Assembly (NCBI GenBank): GCA_903854305.1
Contig: CAINWC010000047.1
Span: 1-17,804, forward strand
Source of the DNA: an uncultured Pseudomonadota bacterium
GTDB taxonomy: Bacteria > Pseudomonadota > Gammaproteobacteria > Burkholderiales > Methylophilaceae
DNA length: 17,804 nt
Direction of reading: 5' to 3'
Shown here: one piece after another, positions 1 through 7,979 of the stretch
How the letters are laid out: each line of letters starts with the position of its first letter
How positions within the stretch are numbered: the first letter of the stretch is position 1
The notes under the pieces: generated by a model
What the model saw: the letters and a program-made list of their open reading frames with translations, nothing else
The model's database searches: none
What the model was told of the DNA's origin: nothing
Program-made: the position numbers and the translations under genes

Positions 1-451
1 TCTTATGCCAAGCATTGGTGATTGTTTTTAGATAAGTGAGTGAATCGTCTGTTTTTCTAGTTTCAATCGGTAGCAGTTTAATGCATGGTTCTTCACGCTC
101 ATCCCAAAATATTTCAGTTGGGCACATCGTGGTTCTTCCAGGCTCGCTAGGTAGTAAGCGTTGGTTAAAGTCAGAAAAGAACAGCGCATTAATCGTTTCA
201 GTTTTGCCACGTGAGAACTCTGCTAAAAAAGCCATTATTAGTTGGTCTTTTTTTAATATTTCTTTAATATCGTACAGTCGTAGTTCTTGAATTGCTTCCA
301 GTGAATCGGTATGACCAAGCCAGTTAATGTACTCGTCTATAGTCGCAGTTAGATTTTCGCGCCATTCGCTGTACTCAGTAATTTTTGTACTTAGACTCGA
401 GGCGGCAAGGTCTTGTTGAGTAGAGGTGCGATTAGAAGATTCAATGCTCAT
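1..451 (-). CDS. Dynamin-like GTPase, N-terminal part, cut by window edge
   Basis: Reading the minus strand from ATG at 451 gives 150 open codons that run off position 1 without a stop. The product begins MSIESSNRTSTQQDL. A polar, probably helical region covers residues 1-70. A hydrophobic strand (LIMAFL) then leads into a G1/P-loop, AEFSRGKT at 77-84, followed by NALFF and the stretch LLPSEPGRTTMCPTE at 99-113, which supplies the G2-type threonines (T107, T108). This arrangement is typical of bacterial dynamin-like large GTPases, which bind and remodel membranes. The canonical first P-loop glycine is alanine here (A77). The G3 and G4 motifs lie beyond the edge. The start is 14 bases after the yggT stop with only a weak ribosome site, so the gene is probably co-transcribed with yggT. 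The family call rests on the P-loop and G2 pattern; the exact role is unknown. Confidence 0.75.
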   Translation of the reverse strand, partial: MSIESSNRTSTQQDLAASSLSTKITEYSEWRENLTATIDEYINWLGHTDSLEAIQELRLYDIKEILKKDQLIMAFLAEFSRGKTETINALFFSDFNQRLLPSEPGRTTMCPTEIFWDEREEPCIKLLPIETRKTDDSLTYLKTITNAWHK

Positions 452-465
452 AGTTTTGTTTTAAC

Positions 466-1062
466 TTATCTCACTAAAGTAGCTAATAAGTTGTTTTCCA
501 CAGGAATTAATATTGTAATCAGCAATAACTGTGCCGTAATAATAAATGCGAGTGGGCTCAAGTCTATATTGCCCGCTAATGGAATAAACTTCCTCAAAAA
601 ACGCAAGATAGGATTTGTCAGGCTATTTAAAATAGGGGCTATTGGTGTGTGTGGATTAACCCAACTCAACACGGCTTGAATCAACACCGCATATAAAAAA
701 ATAGTGATGCTCATACTGATGATACCAATGAGCGTAACCGTTAAAATGGTTGGCCAGATGCTGTTGCCTGCGATTAATAAGGGAAATCCTTTAAGCCATA
801 ATGTGCAAACAGTGAGAATAAACTGCGTGATGTATGCCAGTAGTAGTGTCGAAACATCCACCTTAGGAATGCCTAAGTTTCCTAAGGCCATCATCAGTCG
901 CCGCATCGGTTTTACCGCAAAATTAGTCAATGTGACAATGAGCTGTGCTGCTTGGTTTTGAAAAGAAACTTTTGTGAGTTGAAAATAAAAACGTAGCAAA
1001 AATGCCAGCGTAAATAGACCCAGTACGGTTTGCAACAAAAATAAAATAGCGTTATTTAGCAT
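466..1062 (-). CDS. yggT: YggT family integral membrane protein (two YGGT domains)
   Basis: The protein has 198 residues and two copies of the YGGT membrane module: an N-terminal half (about 1-95) and a C-terminal half (about 100-195). Each carries a hydrophobic segment, a short amphipathic stretch with a basic cluster (NFAVKPMRRLM near residue 48; SLTNPILRFLRKFIPL near 147) and another hydrophobic segment. The NP-x-LR-x-(L/I)R pattern in the second half is characteristic. The protein sits in the inner membrane; relatives have been linked to osmotic or turgor adaptation and to cell or plastid division, but the biochemical role is not settled. The ATG has an AGGA ribosome site about 10 bases upstream. 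It lies 32 bases after proC in the conserved order yggS-proC-yggT. A yggU gene often follows in other proteobacteria, but here a dynamin-like gene does. Confidence 0.9.
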   Translation of the reverse strand: MLNNAILFLLQTVLGLFTLAFLLRFYFQLTKVSFQNQAAQLIVTLTNFAVKPMRRLMMALGNLGIPKVDVSTLLLAYITQFILTVCTLWLKGFPLLIAGNSIWPTILTVTLIGIISMSITIFLYAVLIQAVLSWVNPHTPIAPILNSLTNPILRFLRKFIPLAGNIDLSPLAFIITAQLLLITILIPVENNLLATLVR

Positions 1063-1094
1063 CTTTATTATCCTACTAAAATTTAATTTATAGT

Positions 1095-1901
1095 CTATTG
1101 ACCAAGCTGGTCGCCAAGCAATACTGATTTTTCTGCAGCGGCTTTGGCTGCGTTCATGATGGTATTTTTAATGTTGGCAGTCTCTAATGCAAGGATACCT
1201 TGCTCGGTGGTGCCACCTTTTGAGGTGACCTGCGCACGCAGAGTTTTGATGTCTTCATCACTTTGTGCCGCAAGCAAACTTGCGCCCGCAAAGGTTTGTA
1301 ATGCCAACATGCGAGCATCCTCAGCTTTAAGTCCAAGGCCTATTGCCGCGTCTTGCAACGCCTCAATTAGATAAAAAACATAAGCCGGACCGCTACCTGA
1401 TATTGCGGTAACAGCATCCATTTTTGTTTCATTATCAAGCCAAAGTGTTTTGCCCACGGCCGCTAAAATAGTGGTGGCTTGGTCGCGTTGAATTTGGCTT
1501 ACGCTGGCATCGGCATAAAGTGCTGAAACACCTGCTTGAATCTGCGCTGGCGTGTTGGGCATCACGCGCACGATGGCTTTATAATTACCTAACCAGCGTG
1601 AAATGTCTGCACTTCTAATGCCTGCAGCAATCGAAATCACCAGTTGTGAGCTCAATATTGGTCGCAACTGCTCACATACTTCTCGCAACTGCTGTGGTTT
1701 AACTGCCAAAATTACAACGCTTGTGTGGTGAATGTCGACGTAGTTGCTACTGGTTTGCACGTTGAGTTCTGTGGCTAGTTGTGTGCGCTTTTCAGCATCA
1801 AGTTCTATCACTGTCATTGTTGCGGTATTAAAGCCGTTGTTTTTTAAACCACCAATAATGGCTCTAGCCATGTTGCCGCCACCAATAAAGCTAATGTTCA
1901 T
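1095..1901 (-). CDS. proC: Pyrroline-5-carboxylate reductase
   Basis: The enzyme reduces 1-pyrroline-5-carboxylate to L-proline with NAD(P)H, the last step of proline synthesis, in the cytoplasm. The 268-residue length is standard. The N-terminal Rossmann fold shows the dinucleotide loop IGGGNMA (6-12). VMPNTPA (113-119) and the signature SGSGPAYVF (168-176) are present, and the C-terminal helical dimer domain has VTSKGGTTEQGI (225-236), which contributes to the active site. Nothing critical looks altered. It starts 16 bases after the yggS stop and is followed by yggT, consistent with one operon. Linkage of proC to the PLP-homeostasis gene yggS is widespread in proteobacteria. Confidence 0.97.
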   Translation of the reverse strand: MNISFIGGGNMARAIIGGLKNNGFNTATMTVIELDAEKRTQLATELNVQTSSNYVDIHHTSVVILAVKPQQLREVCEQLRPILSSQLVISIAAGIRSADISRWLGNYKAIVRVMPNTPAQIQAGVSALYADASVSQIQRDQATTILAAVGKTLWLDNETKMDAVTAISGSGPAYVFYLIEALQDAAIGLGLKAEDARMLALQTFAGASLLAAQSDEDIKTLRAQVTSKGGTTEQGILALETANIKNTIMNAAKAAAEKSVLLGDQLGQ

Positions 1902-1917
1902 TTGCTAATAATCCAAT

Positions 1918-2625
1918 CTAAATATTGACCATCAATGATTCTAGTGATTTTCTTGCGCCAAATAAAGCCGAACCGATTCTTACGATGGTCGCACCTTGTT
2001 CAATTGCAATTGGGTAATCGTCAGACATGCCGATTGAAAGCGTATCAAGCGCAAAGCCTTTCGCTAGTAATGCATCATAGCATTCTCGAACTTGTTTGAA
2101 TTGCGTGCGCTGTATATTCTTGTCATGGCTTGGTGCAGGTATTGCCATTAAGCCGCGCAACTTTAATCGAGGAAAGTTAGAGAAAGCTGCTGCAAGATCC
2201 ACTAATTCATGTTGAGTAACGCCGCTCTTGCTCTCTTCATTGCTGGCATTCACTTGAAGGCACACTTGTAGAGGTGCAAGGTTTGCAGGGCGAGCATCAT
2301 TCAAACGCTGTGCTATTTTCAGTCTGTCTACACTGTGTACCCAAGAAAAATTTTGTGCAATCAGCTGTGTTTTATTACTTTGTATTGGCCCAATAAAGTG
2401 CCATTCAATTGGTAAGTCTGTGAGTTCAGTTTGTTTTTGTAATGCTTCTTGCAAATAGTTTTCACCAAACATGGCTTGGCCTGCAGTATAAGCCTCACGA
2501 ATCGCCGATGCGGGCTGTGCTTTGCTTACCGCAAGTAGATTTACCTGCTGTTGGCATTGAGTGGCAGCCTTTGCCGATTGAATAGTTGCTAGAATATCTT
2601 GCAAGCGATTACTAATTGTGGTCAT
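1918..2625 (-). CDS. yggS: PLP homeostasis protein, YggS/PROSC (PLPBP) family
   Basis: This is a single-domain TIM-barrel protein of 235 residues that binds pyridoxal 5'-phosphate and buffers the cell's free PLP; it has no known catalytic reaction. The PLP lysine is K35 in LLAVSKAQP. Other family motifs are FIGPIQSNK, HSVDRLKIAQRL, LRGLMAIP, LSIGMSDDYPIAIEQG and the phosphate-binding C-terminal VRIGSALFG. It is first in the minus-strand group yggS-proC-yggT-dynamin-like gene, so the promoter should lie in the divergent gap 2626-2746. The ATG at 2625 is preceded only by a weak AGTGA ribosome site. Confidence 0.96.
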   Translation of the reverse strand: MTTISNRLQDILATIQSAKAATQCQQQVNLLAVSKAQPASAIREAYTAGQAMFGENYLQEALQKQTELTDLPIEWHFIGPIQSNKTQLIAQNFSWVHSVDRLKIAQRLNDARPANLAPLQVCLQVNASNEESKSGVTQHELVDLAAAFSNFPRLKLRGLMAIPAPSHDKNIQRTQFKQVRECYDALLAKGFALDTLSIGMSDDYPIAIEQGATIVRIGSALFGARKSLESLMVNI

Positions 2626-2643
2626 AATTCACTAAAAATTAAA

Positions 2644-2679
2644 TTTAACATCTTATGTTTAACATCTGAAATTAACATA
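2644..2679. repeat. Three-copy TTAACAT direct repeat in the yggS/pilT divergent gap
   Basis: TTTAACATC occurs at 2644-2652 and again at 2658-2666, and a third TTAACAT is at 2672-2678. The heptamer starts are spaced 14 and 13 bases. The group lies between the yggS start (2625) and the pilT start (2747), where both promoters should be. It could be an operator series for a regulator of either direction, or chance in an AT-rich gap. Presence of the repeat is seen directly; function is inferred. Confidence 0.5.
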
Positions 2680-2746
2680 TAGTATTGAACAGAATGTTGG
2701 AATAGTACTTAAGCTACAACACAATAAATTATAACAGGAGCAAGTT

Positions 2747-3790
2747 GTGGATATTTCAGATTTACTCGCCTTTTCAGTTAAAAATAAAGCTTCAGATTTG
2801 CACCTTTCGGCAGGATTGCCACCGATGATTCGTGTGCATGGCGACATTCGTAAAATCAATGTGCCAGCCTTAGGTCATAGTGAAGTACATGACATGGTGT
2901 ATGACATCATGAGCGATGGTCAGCGTAAAGTGTATGAAGAAACTTTAGAGTGCGACTTTTCATTTGAAATTCCTAATTTGGCACGTTTTCGGGTTAATGC
3001 GTTTAATCATCAACGTGGTTCTGGCGCTGTATTTCGTACCATTCCGTCTAAAATATTGTCATTGGAGCAATTGAACTGTCCTGCTATTTTTAAGGATATT
3101 GCCGATACGCCGCGTGGCCTCTGTTTGGTCACAGGGCCAACAGGTTCAGGTAAATCAACCACGCTTGCTGCGATGATTGATTATATCAATGATAAAGAAT
3201 TCGGTCATATTCTTACAGTTGAAGATCCAATTGAGTTTGTCCATACATCAAAAAAATGTTTAATTAATCAGCGTGAAGTGGGGCCACATACGCTTTCATT
3301 TAATAACGCATTGCGTTCTGCCCTGCGTGAAGATCCTGATGTGATTTTAGTGGGTGAGTTGCGCGACTTAGAGACGATCCGTCTGGCACTAACAGCGGCA
3401 GAAACTGGGCATATGGTGTTTGGTACTTTGCATACAAGTTCAGCCGCTAAAACAATCGATCGTATTATCGACGTGTTCCCAGCGGCCGAAAAAGAAATGG
3501 TGCGGTCGATGTTGTCTGAGTCTTTGCGTGCAGTGATTTCACAAACACTATGTAAGACCAAAGATGAGCAGGGGCGTGTTGCTGCCCATGAAATTATGAT
3601 TGGTACGCCAGCGATTCGTAATTTGATTCGAGAAGCTAAAATTCCACAAATGTATTCAGCGATTCAAACGGGCCAAAATGTTGGCATGCAAACGCTCGAT
3701 CAAAATCTACAAGACTTAGTCAAACGAAGCGTAATTTCAGCCAATGAAGCGCGTAGCAAGGCTGCTAATAAAGATAATATCATGGGGTAA
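2747..3790 (+). CDS. pilT: Type IV pilus retraction ATPase PilT
   Basis: PilT is a hexameric cytoplasmic ATPase that depolymerises the type IV pilus, driving twitching motility and DNA uptake. The 347 residues match the usual length. The start is GTG with AGGAG at 2736-2740, six bases upstream, and gives the canonical N-terminus MDISDLLAFSV. The PAS-like N2 domain covers about 1-110. Walker A is GPTGSGKST (130-138), the Asp-box region is VEDPIEFVH (158-166), Walker B is DVILVGELRD with E204, the His box is GTLHTSSA (226-233), and the retraction-specific C-terminal motif AIRNLIRE is at 289-296. That last motif separates PilT from PilB. pilU follows after 44 bases. No major pilus structural gene is in the window. 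Confidence 0.97.
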   Translation: MDISDLLAFSVKNKASDLHLSAGLPPMIRVHGDIRKINVPALGHSEVHDMVYDIMSDGQRKVYEETLECDFSFEIPNLARFRVNAFNHQRGSGAVFRTIPSKILSLEQLNCPAIFKDIADTPRGLCLVTGPTGSGKSTTLAAMIDYINDKEFGHILTVEDPIEFVHTSKKCLINQREVGPHTLSFNNALRSALREDPDVILVGELRDLETIRLALTAAETGHMVFGTLHTSSAAKTIDRIIDVFPAAEKEMVRSMLSESLRAVISQTLCKTKDEQGRVAAHEIMIGTPAIRNLIREAKIPQMYSAIQTGQNVGMQTLDQNLQDLVKRSVISANEARSKAANKDNIMG

Positions 3791-3834
3791 CTGGTAATAA
3801 ATTAAGTGGAATTCGCATTACCAACTAAGGGCAA

Positions 3835-4974
3835 ATGATGGAAAAAGGTCAGGCAGAAAAATTTGTATTTGATTTGTTGCGGCTGATGCTTGCAAAAAAT
3901 GCATCCGATTTATTTATTACAGCTGGATTTCCACCAGCCATGAAAGTTGATGGTAAGGTGATGCCAGTCAGTAGTCAGGTATTGTCTGCGCAGCAAGCAC
4001 GAGAAATCTCTCGTGCCATTATGAACGATAAACAAAGCTCTGAGTTTGACGCTACTAATGAATGTAATTTTGCGATTGGTATCCCTAGTGTTGCGCGCTT
4101 TCGGGTCAATGCTTTTGTTCAGCGAGGTTCAGTTGGATTGGTATTTAGAACAATTACCACCAAAATTCCAGAATTCGAAGAGTTGGGGTTGCCAGAAGTA
4201 TTGAAAGATATTGCAATGACTAAGCGTGGCTTAGTTATTTTTGTCGGTGGTACAGGCTCAGGTAAATCTACTTCTTTGGCAGCAATGGTGGGCTACCGTA
4301 ATCAGAATAGCTTCGGTCATATTATTACCATTGAAGATCCTGTGGAGTTTGTACATGAGCATAAAAACTGCATTATCACTCAACGTGAAGTCGGTGTTGA
4401 TACTGATAATTGGCAGATTGCGTTAAAAAATACATTGCGCCAAGCACCTGATGTGATCTTGATTGGTGAAATTCGTGACCGTGAAACCATGGATTACGCA
4501 ATTGCCTTTGCGGAAACTGGTCATTTATGCATGGCTACTCTGCACGCCAATAGCACGAACCAAGCCTTAGATCGAATCATCAACTTTTTCCCAGAAGAAC
4601 GTCGCCATCAGTTACTCATGGATTTGTCGTTAAATATGCGCGCTTTTGTTTCACAACGACTCATTCCCAAAAAAGAGGGTAAAGGCCGTGCAGCAGCAAT
4701 GGAGGTAATGCTTAACTCCCCGCTGATTTCAGATTTGATTTTCAAGGGCGATGTACATGAAATTAAATCAATTATTGCAAAATCACGTGAATTAGGCATG
4801 CAAACTTTTGATCAGGCTTTATTTGATTTGCATGAGGCCGATATTATTAGTTATGAAGATGCCTTACGAAATGCTGATTCGGTGAATGATATCCGACTCA
4901 AAATCAAATTAGATGGTAAAGCCACACATAGCAAAGATTTATCTGCAGGTTTAGATAGCCTAGGTATCGTTTAG
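3835..4974 (+). CDS. pilU: PilT-dependent type IV pilus retraction ATPase PilU
   Basis: PilU is a PilT paralogue that assists PilT in forceful pilus retraction. The product has 379 residues, longer than PilT because of an extended C-terminus. Walker A is GGTGSGKST (138-146), the Asp-box region IEDPVEFVHE (167-176), Walker B DVILIGEIRD with E212, and the His box ATLHANS (234-240). DRIINFFPEERRHQLLMDLS is a PilU hallmark. Instead of the PilT AIRNLI motif it has SPLISDLIFKGDV. Two ATG codons lie in tandem at 3835 and 3838. The AAGGG ribosome site at 3827-3831 is only 3 bases from the first but 6 from the second, so translation may begin at 3838. It is co-oriented with pilT, 44 bases downstream, presumably one transcript. 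Confidence 0.96.
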   Translation: MMEKGQAEKFVFDLLRLMLAKNASDLFITAGFPPAMKVDGKVMPVSSQVLSAQQAREISRAIMNDKQSSEFDATNECNFAIGIPSVARFRVNAFVQRGSVGLVFRTITTKIPEFEELGLPEVLKDIAMTKRGLVIFVGGTGSGKSTSLAAMVGYRNQNSFGHIITIEDPVEFVHEHKNCIITQREVGVDTDNWQIALKNTLRQAPDVILIGEIRDRETMDYAIAFAETGHLCMATLHANSTNQALDRIINFFPEERRHQLLMDLSLNMRAFVSQRLIPKKEGKGRAAAMEVMLNSPLISDLIFKGDVHEIKSIIAKSRELGMQTFDQALFDLHEADIISYEDALRNADSVNDIRLKIKLDGKATHSKDLSAGLDSLGIV

Positions 4975-4979
4975 TCTCA

Positions 4980-5028
4980 TGTCCTGTAGCGTTTTTGTGC
5001 CAATTTGCACTTTGCGCGACAACGGACA
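4980..5028. terminator. Possible bidirectional terminator: nested inverted repeat between pilU and pyrX
   Basis: The 58-base convergent gap holds three nested complementary arm pairs around one centre: TGTCC (4980-4984) with GGACA (5024-5028), GCG (4989-4991) with CGC (5015-5017), and GTGC (4997-5000) with GCAC (5007-5010), closing a CAATTT loop. Internal loops separate the arms. No run of T follows on either strand, so this is not a textbook Rho-independent terminator. The convergent position is what suggests a termination or 3'-end protection role. Confidence 0.3.
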
Positions 5029-5032
5029 CTTG

Positions 5033-6307
5033 TTAACTTTGGTACACCACTTGCCCATGCACTAAAGTGGTTTTGACTTTCCCTACTATTTCCAAGCCAT
5101 TGAATGGGCTATTTTTACCTTGGCTTTTTAAGGCGCTAGGGCTAACTTTCCAATATTCAGTTGCATCAAAAATACAAATGTCTGCATCACTATTCAGACT
5201 TAAATCGCCTGCGGGAATACCTAAAATTTGCGCAGAAGACTGACTTATCAACGCGATAGCTTCTAGTAAACCAACTTTTTCCTGTTGCGCCCATTTTATG
5301 GTGAGCGCTAATAATAGTTCTAGTCCTGTTGCGCCGATTTCGGCTTCTGCGAACGGCGCTAATTTGGCATCGTCATCTACAGGTGTATGGTCTGAGCAGA
5401 TGGCATCTATAGTGCCATCTTTTAGTCCTGCGCTTAACGCTTCTTTGTCGCGTTGTGTTCTTAGCGGCGGCTTTAGGTGGCAATTCGAATCAAAATAGCC
5501 AATATCATGTTCGGTGAGGTGCAAGTGGTTAGCGCTGACATCGCAACTAATATTAGGGTTATGTATTTTAGCCTCGCGTATCATGCCAACACCTTCAGCG
5601 GTTGATAAGCGGCTTATGTGAATTCGCGCACCGGTTTCTTTGGCGATGCGTAATATGCTTGCAAGCGCTAGCGCTTCAGCTGCACTTGGAATGCCTTTTA
5701 AACCAAGCCTGCTGGCAATTTCGCCATCGTGCACAACTCCATCTTTAGCTAAAAAAGGCTCTTCTGCATGTAAAAATAAAGTAAAGCCAAAGGTCGCAGC
5801 ATATTCCATTGCGCGCCATAGTACTTGGGTATCTGTTATTGCAATATTGGCTTGTGAGAAGCCAACACAGCCAGCTTCACGTAATTCGCCCATTTCTGAT
5901 AGCACTTTGCCTTGCAATTGGCGGGTGAGCGCCCCTAGCGGATAAACGTGCGCAAGGTTAAGTTGCTTGGCGCGGTGCTTGAGCATTTCTACCAGTCCAG
6001 GTTCATCTAATACCGGGTCTGTATCTGGGGGGCAGGCGAGACTCGTTACACCACCCGCTACAGCGGCTTGCAGCTCACTCACCAAAGTGGCTTTATATTC
6101 ATCACCAGGTTCGCGCAATCTTGCCGATAAATCTACTAAACCTGGGCAAACGATTAAATTGCTGGCATCTATCGTCTGATTTGCAATAAACTCATCTGGG
6201 GATTGACCAAGCGCGATGATTTTTCCAGCCGCAATAAACACATCCAGATTACTGTCGATTTTGTTTTTAGGGTCGATTACGCGACCATTTTTAATGTGGA
6301 TTTTCAT
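5033..6307 (-). CDS. pyrX: Dihydroorotase-like PyrX (PyrC'), probably non-catalytic ATCase partner
   Basis: The protein has 424 residues and the amidohydrolase fold of class I dihydroorotases, with the C-terminal CSDHTP (304-309) and IGATGLE motifs. The metal-binding signature normally read as D-x-H-x-H-x-R is D59-L-S-A-R-L-R here, so both histidines are lost (S61, R63). The histidine expected in the ICH-V-ST motif is arginine (R233 in IHISRLST). H180 and D306 remain. Without these ligands the zinc site should not form, so dihydroorotase activity is unlikely. This matches the inactive PyrC' of Pseudomonas, which is needed to assemble the aspartate transcarbamoylase complex with PyrB. Automated annotation will usually call it pyrC. 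It follows pyrB after 80 bases, whereas the two genes overlap in Pseudomonas. A separate catalytic PyrC should exist elsewhere (inference). Confidence 0.88.
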   Translation of the reverse strand: MKIHIKNGRVIDPKNKIDSNLDVFIAAGKIIALGQSPDEFIANQTIDASNLIVCPGLVDLSARLREPGDEYKATLVSELQAAVAGGVTSLACPPDTDPVLDEPGLVEMLKHRAKQLNLAHVYPLGALTRQLQGKVLSEMGELREAGCVGFSQANIAITDTQVLWRAMEYAATFGFTLFLHAEEPFLAKDGVVHDGEIASRLGLKGIPSAAEALALASILRIAKETGARIHISRLSTAEGVGMIREAKIHNPNISCDVSANHLHLTEHDIGYFDSNCHLKPPLRTQRDKEALSAGLKDGTIDAICSDHTPVDDDAKLAPFAEAEIGATGLELLLALTIKWAQQEKVGLLEAIALISQSSAQILGIPAGDLSLNSDADICIFDATEYWKVSPSALKSQGKNSPFNGLEIVGKVKTTLVHGQVVYQS

Positions 6308-6387
6308 GCAGCAATTCCAGATATTTGATTTCTAGATTCTAGTGAATTGGATTTGAGGTTGGGACTGAAATTGAGAGTACAGTGCAT

Positions 6388-7338
6388 TTAGCCTCCACCA
6401 GCAAGTATCGCCATTACCGCCATGCGTACGGCAATACCGTAAGTCACTTGCGGTAGAATTACAGACTGACTGCCATCAGCCACGCTAGAGTCAATTTCTA
6501 CGCCGCGATTCATTGGGCCTGGGTGCAACACGATCGCATCAGGTTTTGCCAGGCTCAGTTTCTCTTGCGTCAGGCCGTAAGTTTTAAAATATTCTTGCGC
6601 ACTTGGCAGCATAGCGCCATTCATCCGCTCGTTTTGCAGGCGTAACATCATCACCACATCCACATCTTTTAAACCCGCTTTCATGTCGTGAAACACATGT
6701 ACGCCTAATTTCTCTACTTGTGCAGGTAATAGTGTTTTTGGTGCAATCACGCGTACTTCCGGCACGCCCAGCGTGGTAAGCGCATGAATTTCAGATCTTG
6801 CAACACGTGAGTGCAACACGTCACCTACAATCGCGACTCTTAAATTATGCAAGTCTGGCTTGTATTTACGTATGGTAAATGTATCCAGCAAGCCCTGCGT
6901 TGGGTGTGAATGACGACCATCACCTGCATTAATCACATGAATATGGTTTGGTACATGCTTGGCAATAAAGTGCGCTGCACCAGATTGCGAATGGCGCACC
7001 ACAAACATATCGGCATGCATGGCAATTAGGTTATCTACCGTATCTAAAATCGTTTCACCTTTAGATTGCGATGAAGTGTTCACATTTAAGCTGATGACAT
7101 CGGCAGATAGGCGTTTGGCCGCGATTTCAAAGGTGGTGCGTGTGCGCGTACTGTTTTCAAAAAACAGGTTGCATACTGTTTTGCCTCGCAATAACGGCAC
7201 TTTTTTGACTTCACGCTCAGCCACGCCGACAAATGATTCTGCGGTATCTAATATTTGGTTCAGTATTTTTTTTGGTAAACCCTCAATCGAAAGAAGGTGT
7301 CGTAAACGGCCGTCAGCATCTAATTGAGGGTTATTCAT
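6388..7338 (-). CDS. pyrB: Aspartate carbamoyltransferase catalytic subunit
   Basis: PyrB condenses carbamoyl phosphate with L-aspartate to N-carbamoyl-L-aspartate, the committed step of pyrimidine synthesis. The 316-residue product shows the carbamoyl-phosphate loop [13 protein letters not shown] (59-71, with S63-T-R-T), the SQSKGE loop with K93 (90-95), HPTQ at 145-148, and the aspartate-domain [13 protein letters not shown]-terminal extension of about 10-20 residues before the conserved core resembles the enlarged PyrB of Pseudomonas-type complexes. No regulatory-chain gene (pyrI) is nearby; PyrX follows instead, supporting the PyrB-PyrX assembly. The ATG overlaps the pyrR stop by 4 bases, implying translational coupling. 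Confidence 0.97.
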   Translation of the reverse strand: MNNPQLDADGRLRHLLSIEGLPKKILNQILDTAESFVGVAEREVKKVPLLRGKTVCNLFFENSTRTRTTFEIAAKRLSADVISLNVNTSSQSKGETILDTVDNLIAMHADMFVVRHSQSGAAHFIAKHVPNHIHVINAGDGRHSHPTQGLLDTFTIRKYKPDLHNLRVAIVGDVLHSRVARSEIHALTTLGVPEVRVIAPKTLLPAQVEKLGVHVFHDMKAGLKDVDVVMMLRLQNERMNGAMLPSAQEYFKTYGLTQEKLSLAKPDAIVLHPGPMNRGVEIDSSVADGSQSVILPQVTYGIAVRMAVMAILAGGG

Positions 7339-7892
7339 ACTTGAGTTCTGCTTGATTGGTTTTGTGGGGTGGAAGGGTTTAGTTCCAAGCTAAGGTTGCC
7401 ATCTGCATCTTGTATCAGTTGCAAGTTTTGTGACGGATCTAGCGTAATATCAGCCGCCGTAATCTGTGGTGTAATTGGTAGCTCACGCCCGCCACGATTA
7501 ACCAATGCTACCAATGTAATGCTGGCAGGACGACCATAATCAAACAGTTCGTTCATTGCGGCGCGTGTGGTGCGACCCGTGTAAAAAACATCATCAATTA
7601 AAATGATGTGTTTATTTTCAACGTCGAATGGAATCTGGCTCGGGCGGTTTTCAGCTTTTAAGCCGCGCTTTTCGAAATCATCTCGATAAAATGAAACATC
7701 AAGAGTGCCGTGTTCAATCGCGTTGGCACTGATGTCATTTTTTAGTAAAACCAGCAGTCTTTGCATTAACCAAACCCCGCCACTTTGAATGCCAACCAAT
7801 GCAGTATTGGGTTGTAGCAACGGCTTGAGTTTTTGCGCAAAGGTGTTGAGTAGGTCTTCTGCACTAGGTAGTTTGATGTCTGTTGAACTCAT
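7335..7892 (-). CDS. pyrR: Bifunctional pyr operon regulator / uracil phosphoribosyltransferase PyrR
   Basis: This is a 185-residue PRTase-fold protein. The PRPP-binding loop [17 protein letters not shown] spans about 96-112 (D100-D101). VGIQSGG near the N-terminus and [11 protein letters not shown] match PyrR. In Bacillus, PyrR binds pyr leader RNA and also makes UMP from uracil and PRPP; in Gram-negative bacteria its regulatory mode is less clear. The basic [11 protein letters not shown] segment resembles the loop region of PyrR. I see no PyrR-type anti-antiterminator or T-tailed attenuator in the 87 bases upstream (7893-7979). It is first in the pyrR-pyrB-pyrX group and overlaps pyrB by 4 bases. 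The product tail ([16 protein letters not shown]) is longer and more polar than usual. No clear ribosome site precedes the ATG. Confidence 0.94.
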   Translation of the reverse strand: MSSTDIKLPSAEDLLNTFAQKLKPLLQPNTALVGIQSGGVWLMQRLLVLLKNDISANAIEHGTLDVSFYRDDFEKRGLKAENRPSQIPFDVENKHIILIDDVFYTGRTTRAAMNELFDYGRPASITLVALVNRGGRELPITPQITAADITLDPSQNLQLIQDADGNLSLELNPSTPQNQSSRTQV

Positions 7893-7979
7893 GGCGTTAT
7901 TTTACTTGTATTTTGAGGTCTTTTGTATTTTTAGGGTTTGGTGCAAAAAGTGTAATTACCTAGCTTTAAAAGTCATGCT

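Noticed and set aside
28..210. A 60-codon minus-strand frame at the left edge.
   Set aside because: It overlaps the dynamin-like gene in another frame, and that gene has clear GTPase motifs.
2685..2725. Sigma-70-like boxes before pilT (for example TTGGAA, 17 bases, CACAAT).
   Set aside because: Matches to consensus are weak and several alternatives fit equally well, so no promoter is called.
5298..5945. Open frames on the plus strand within pyrX (and similar ones opposite pyrB, ribBX and yqgE).
   Set aside because: They are shadows of well-supported minus-strand genes, with biased residues and no recognisable domains.
6332..6342. CTAGA-T-TCTAG palindrome in the pyrB-pyrX gap.
   Set aside because: It is short, AT-rich, and without a T-run or neighbouring promoter signs; chance is sufficient.
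7957..7979. GCTTTAAA occurs twice 13 bases apart between pyrR and ruvX.
   Set aside because: It is a low-complexity octamer without symmetry or terminator features.
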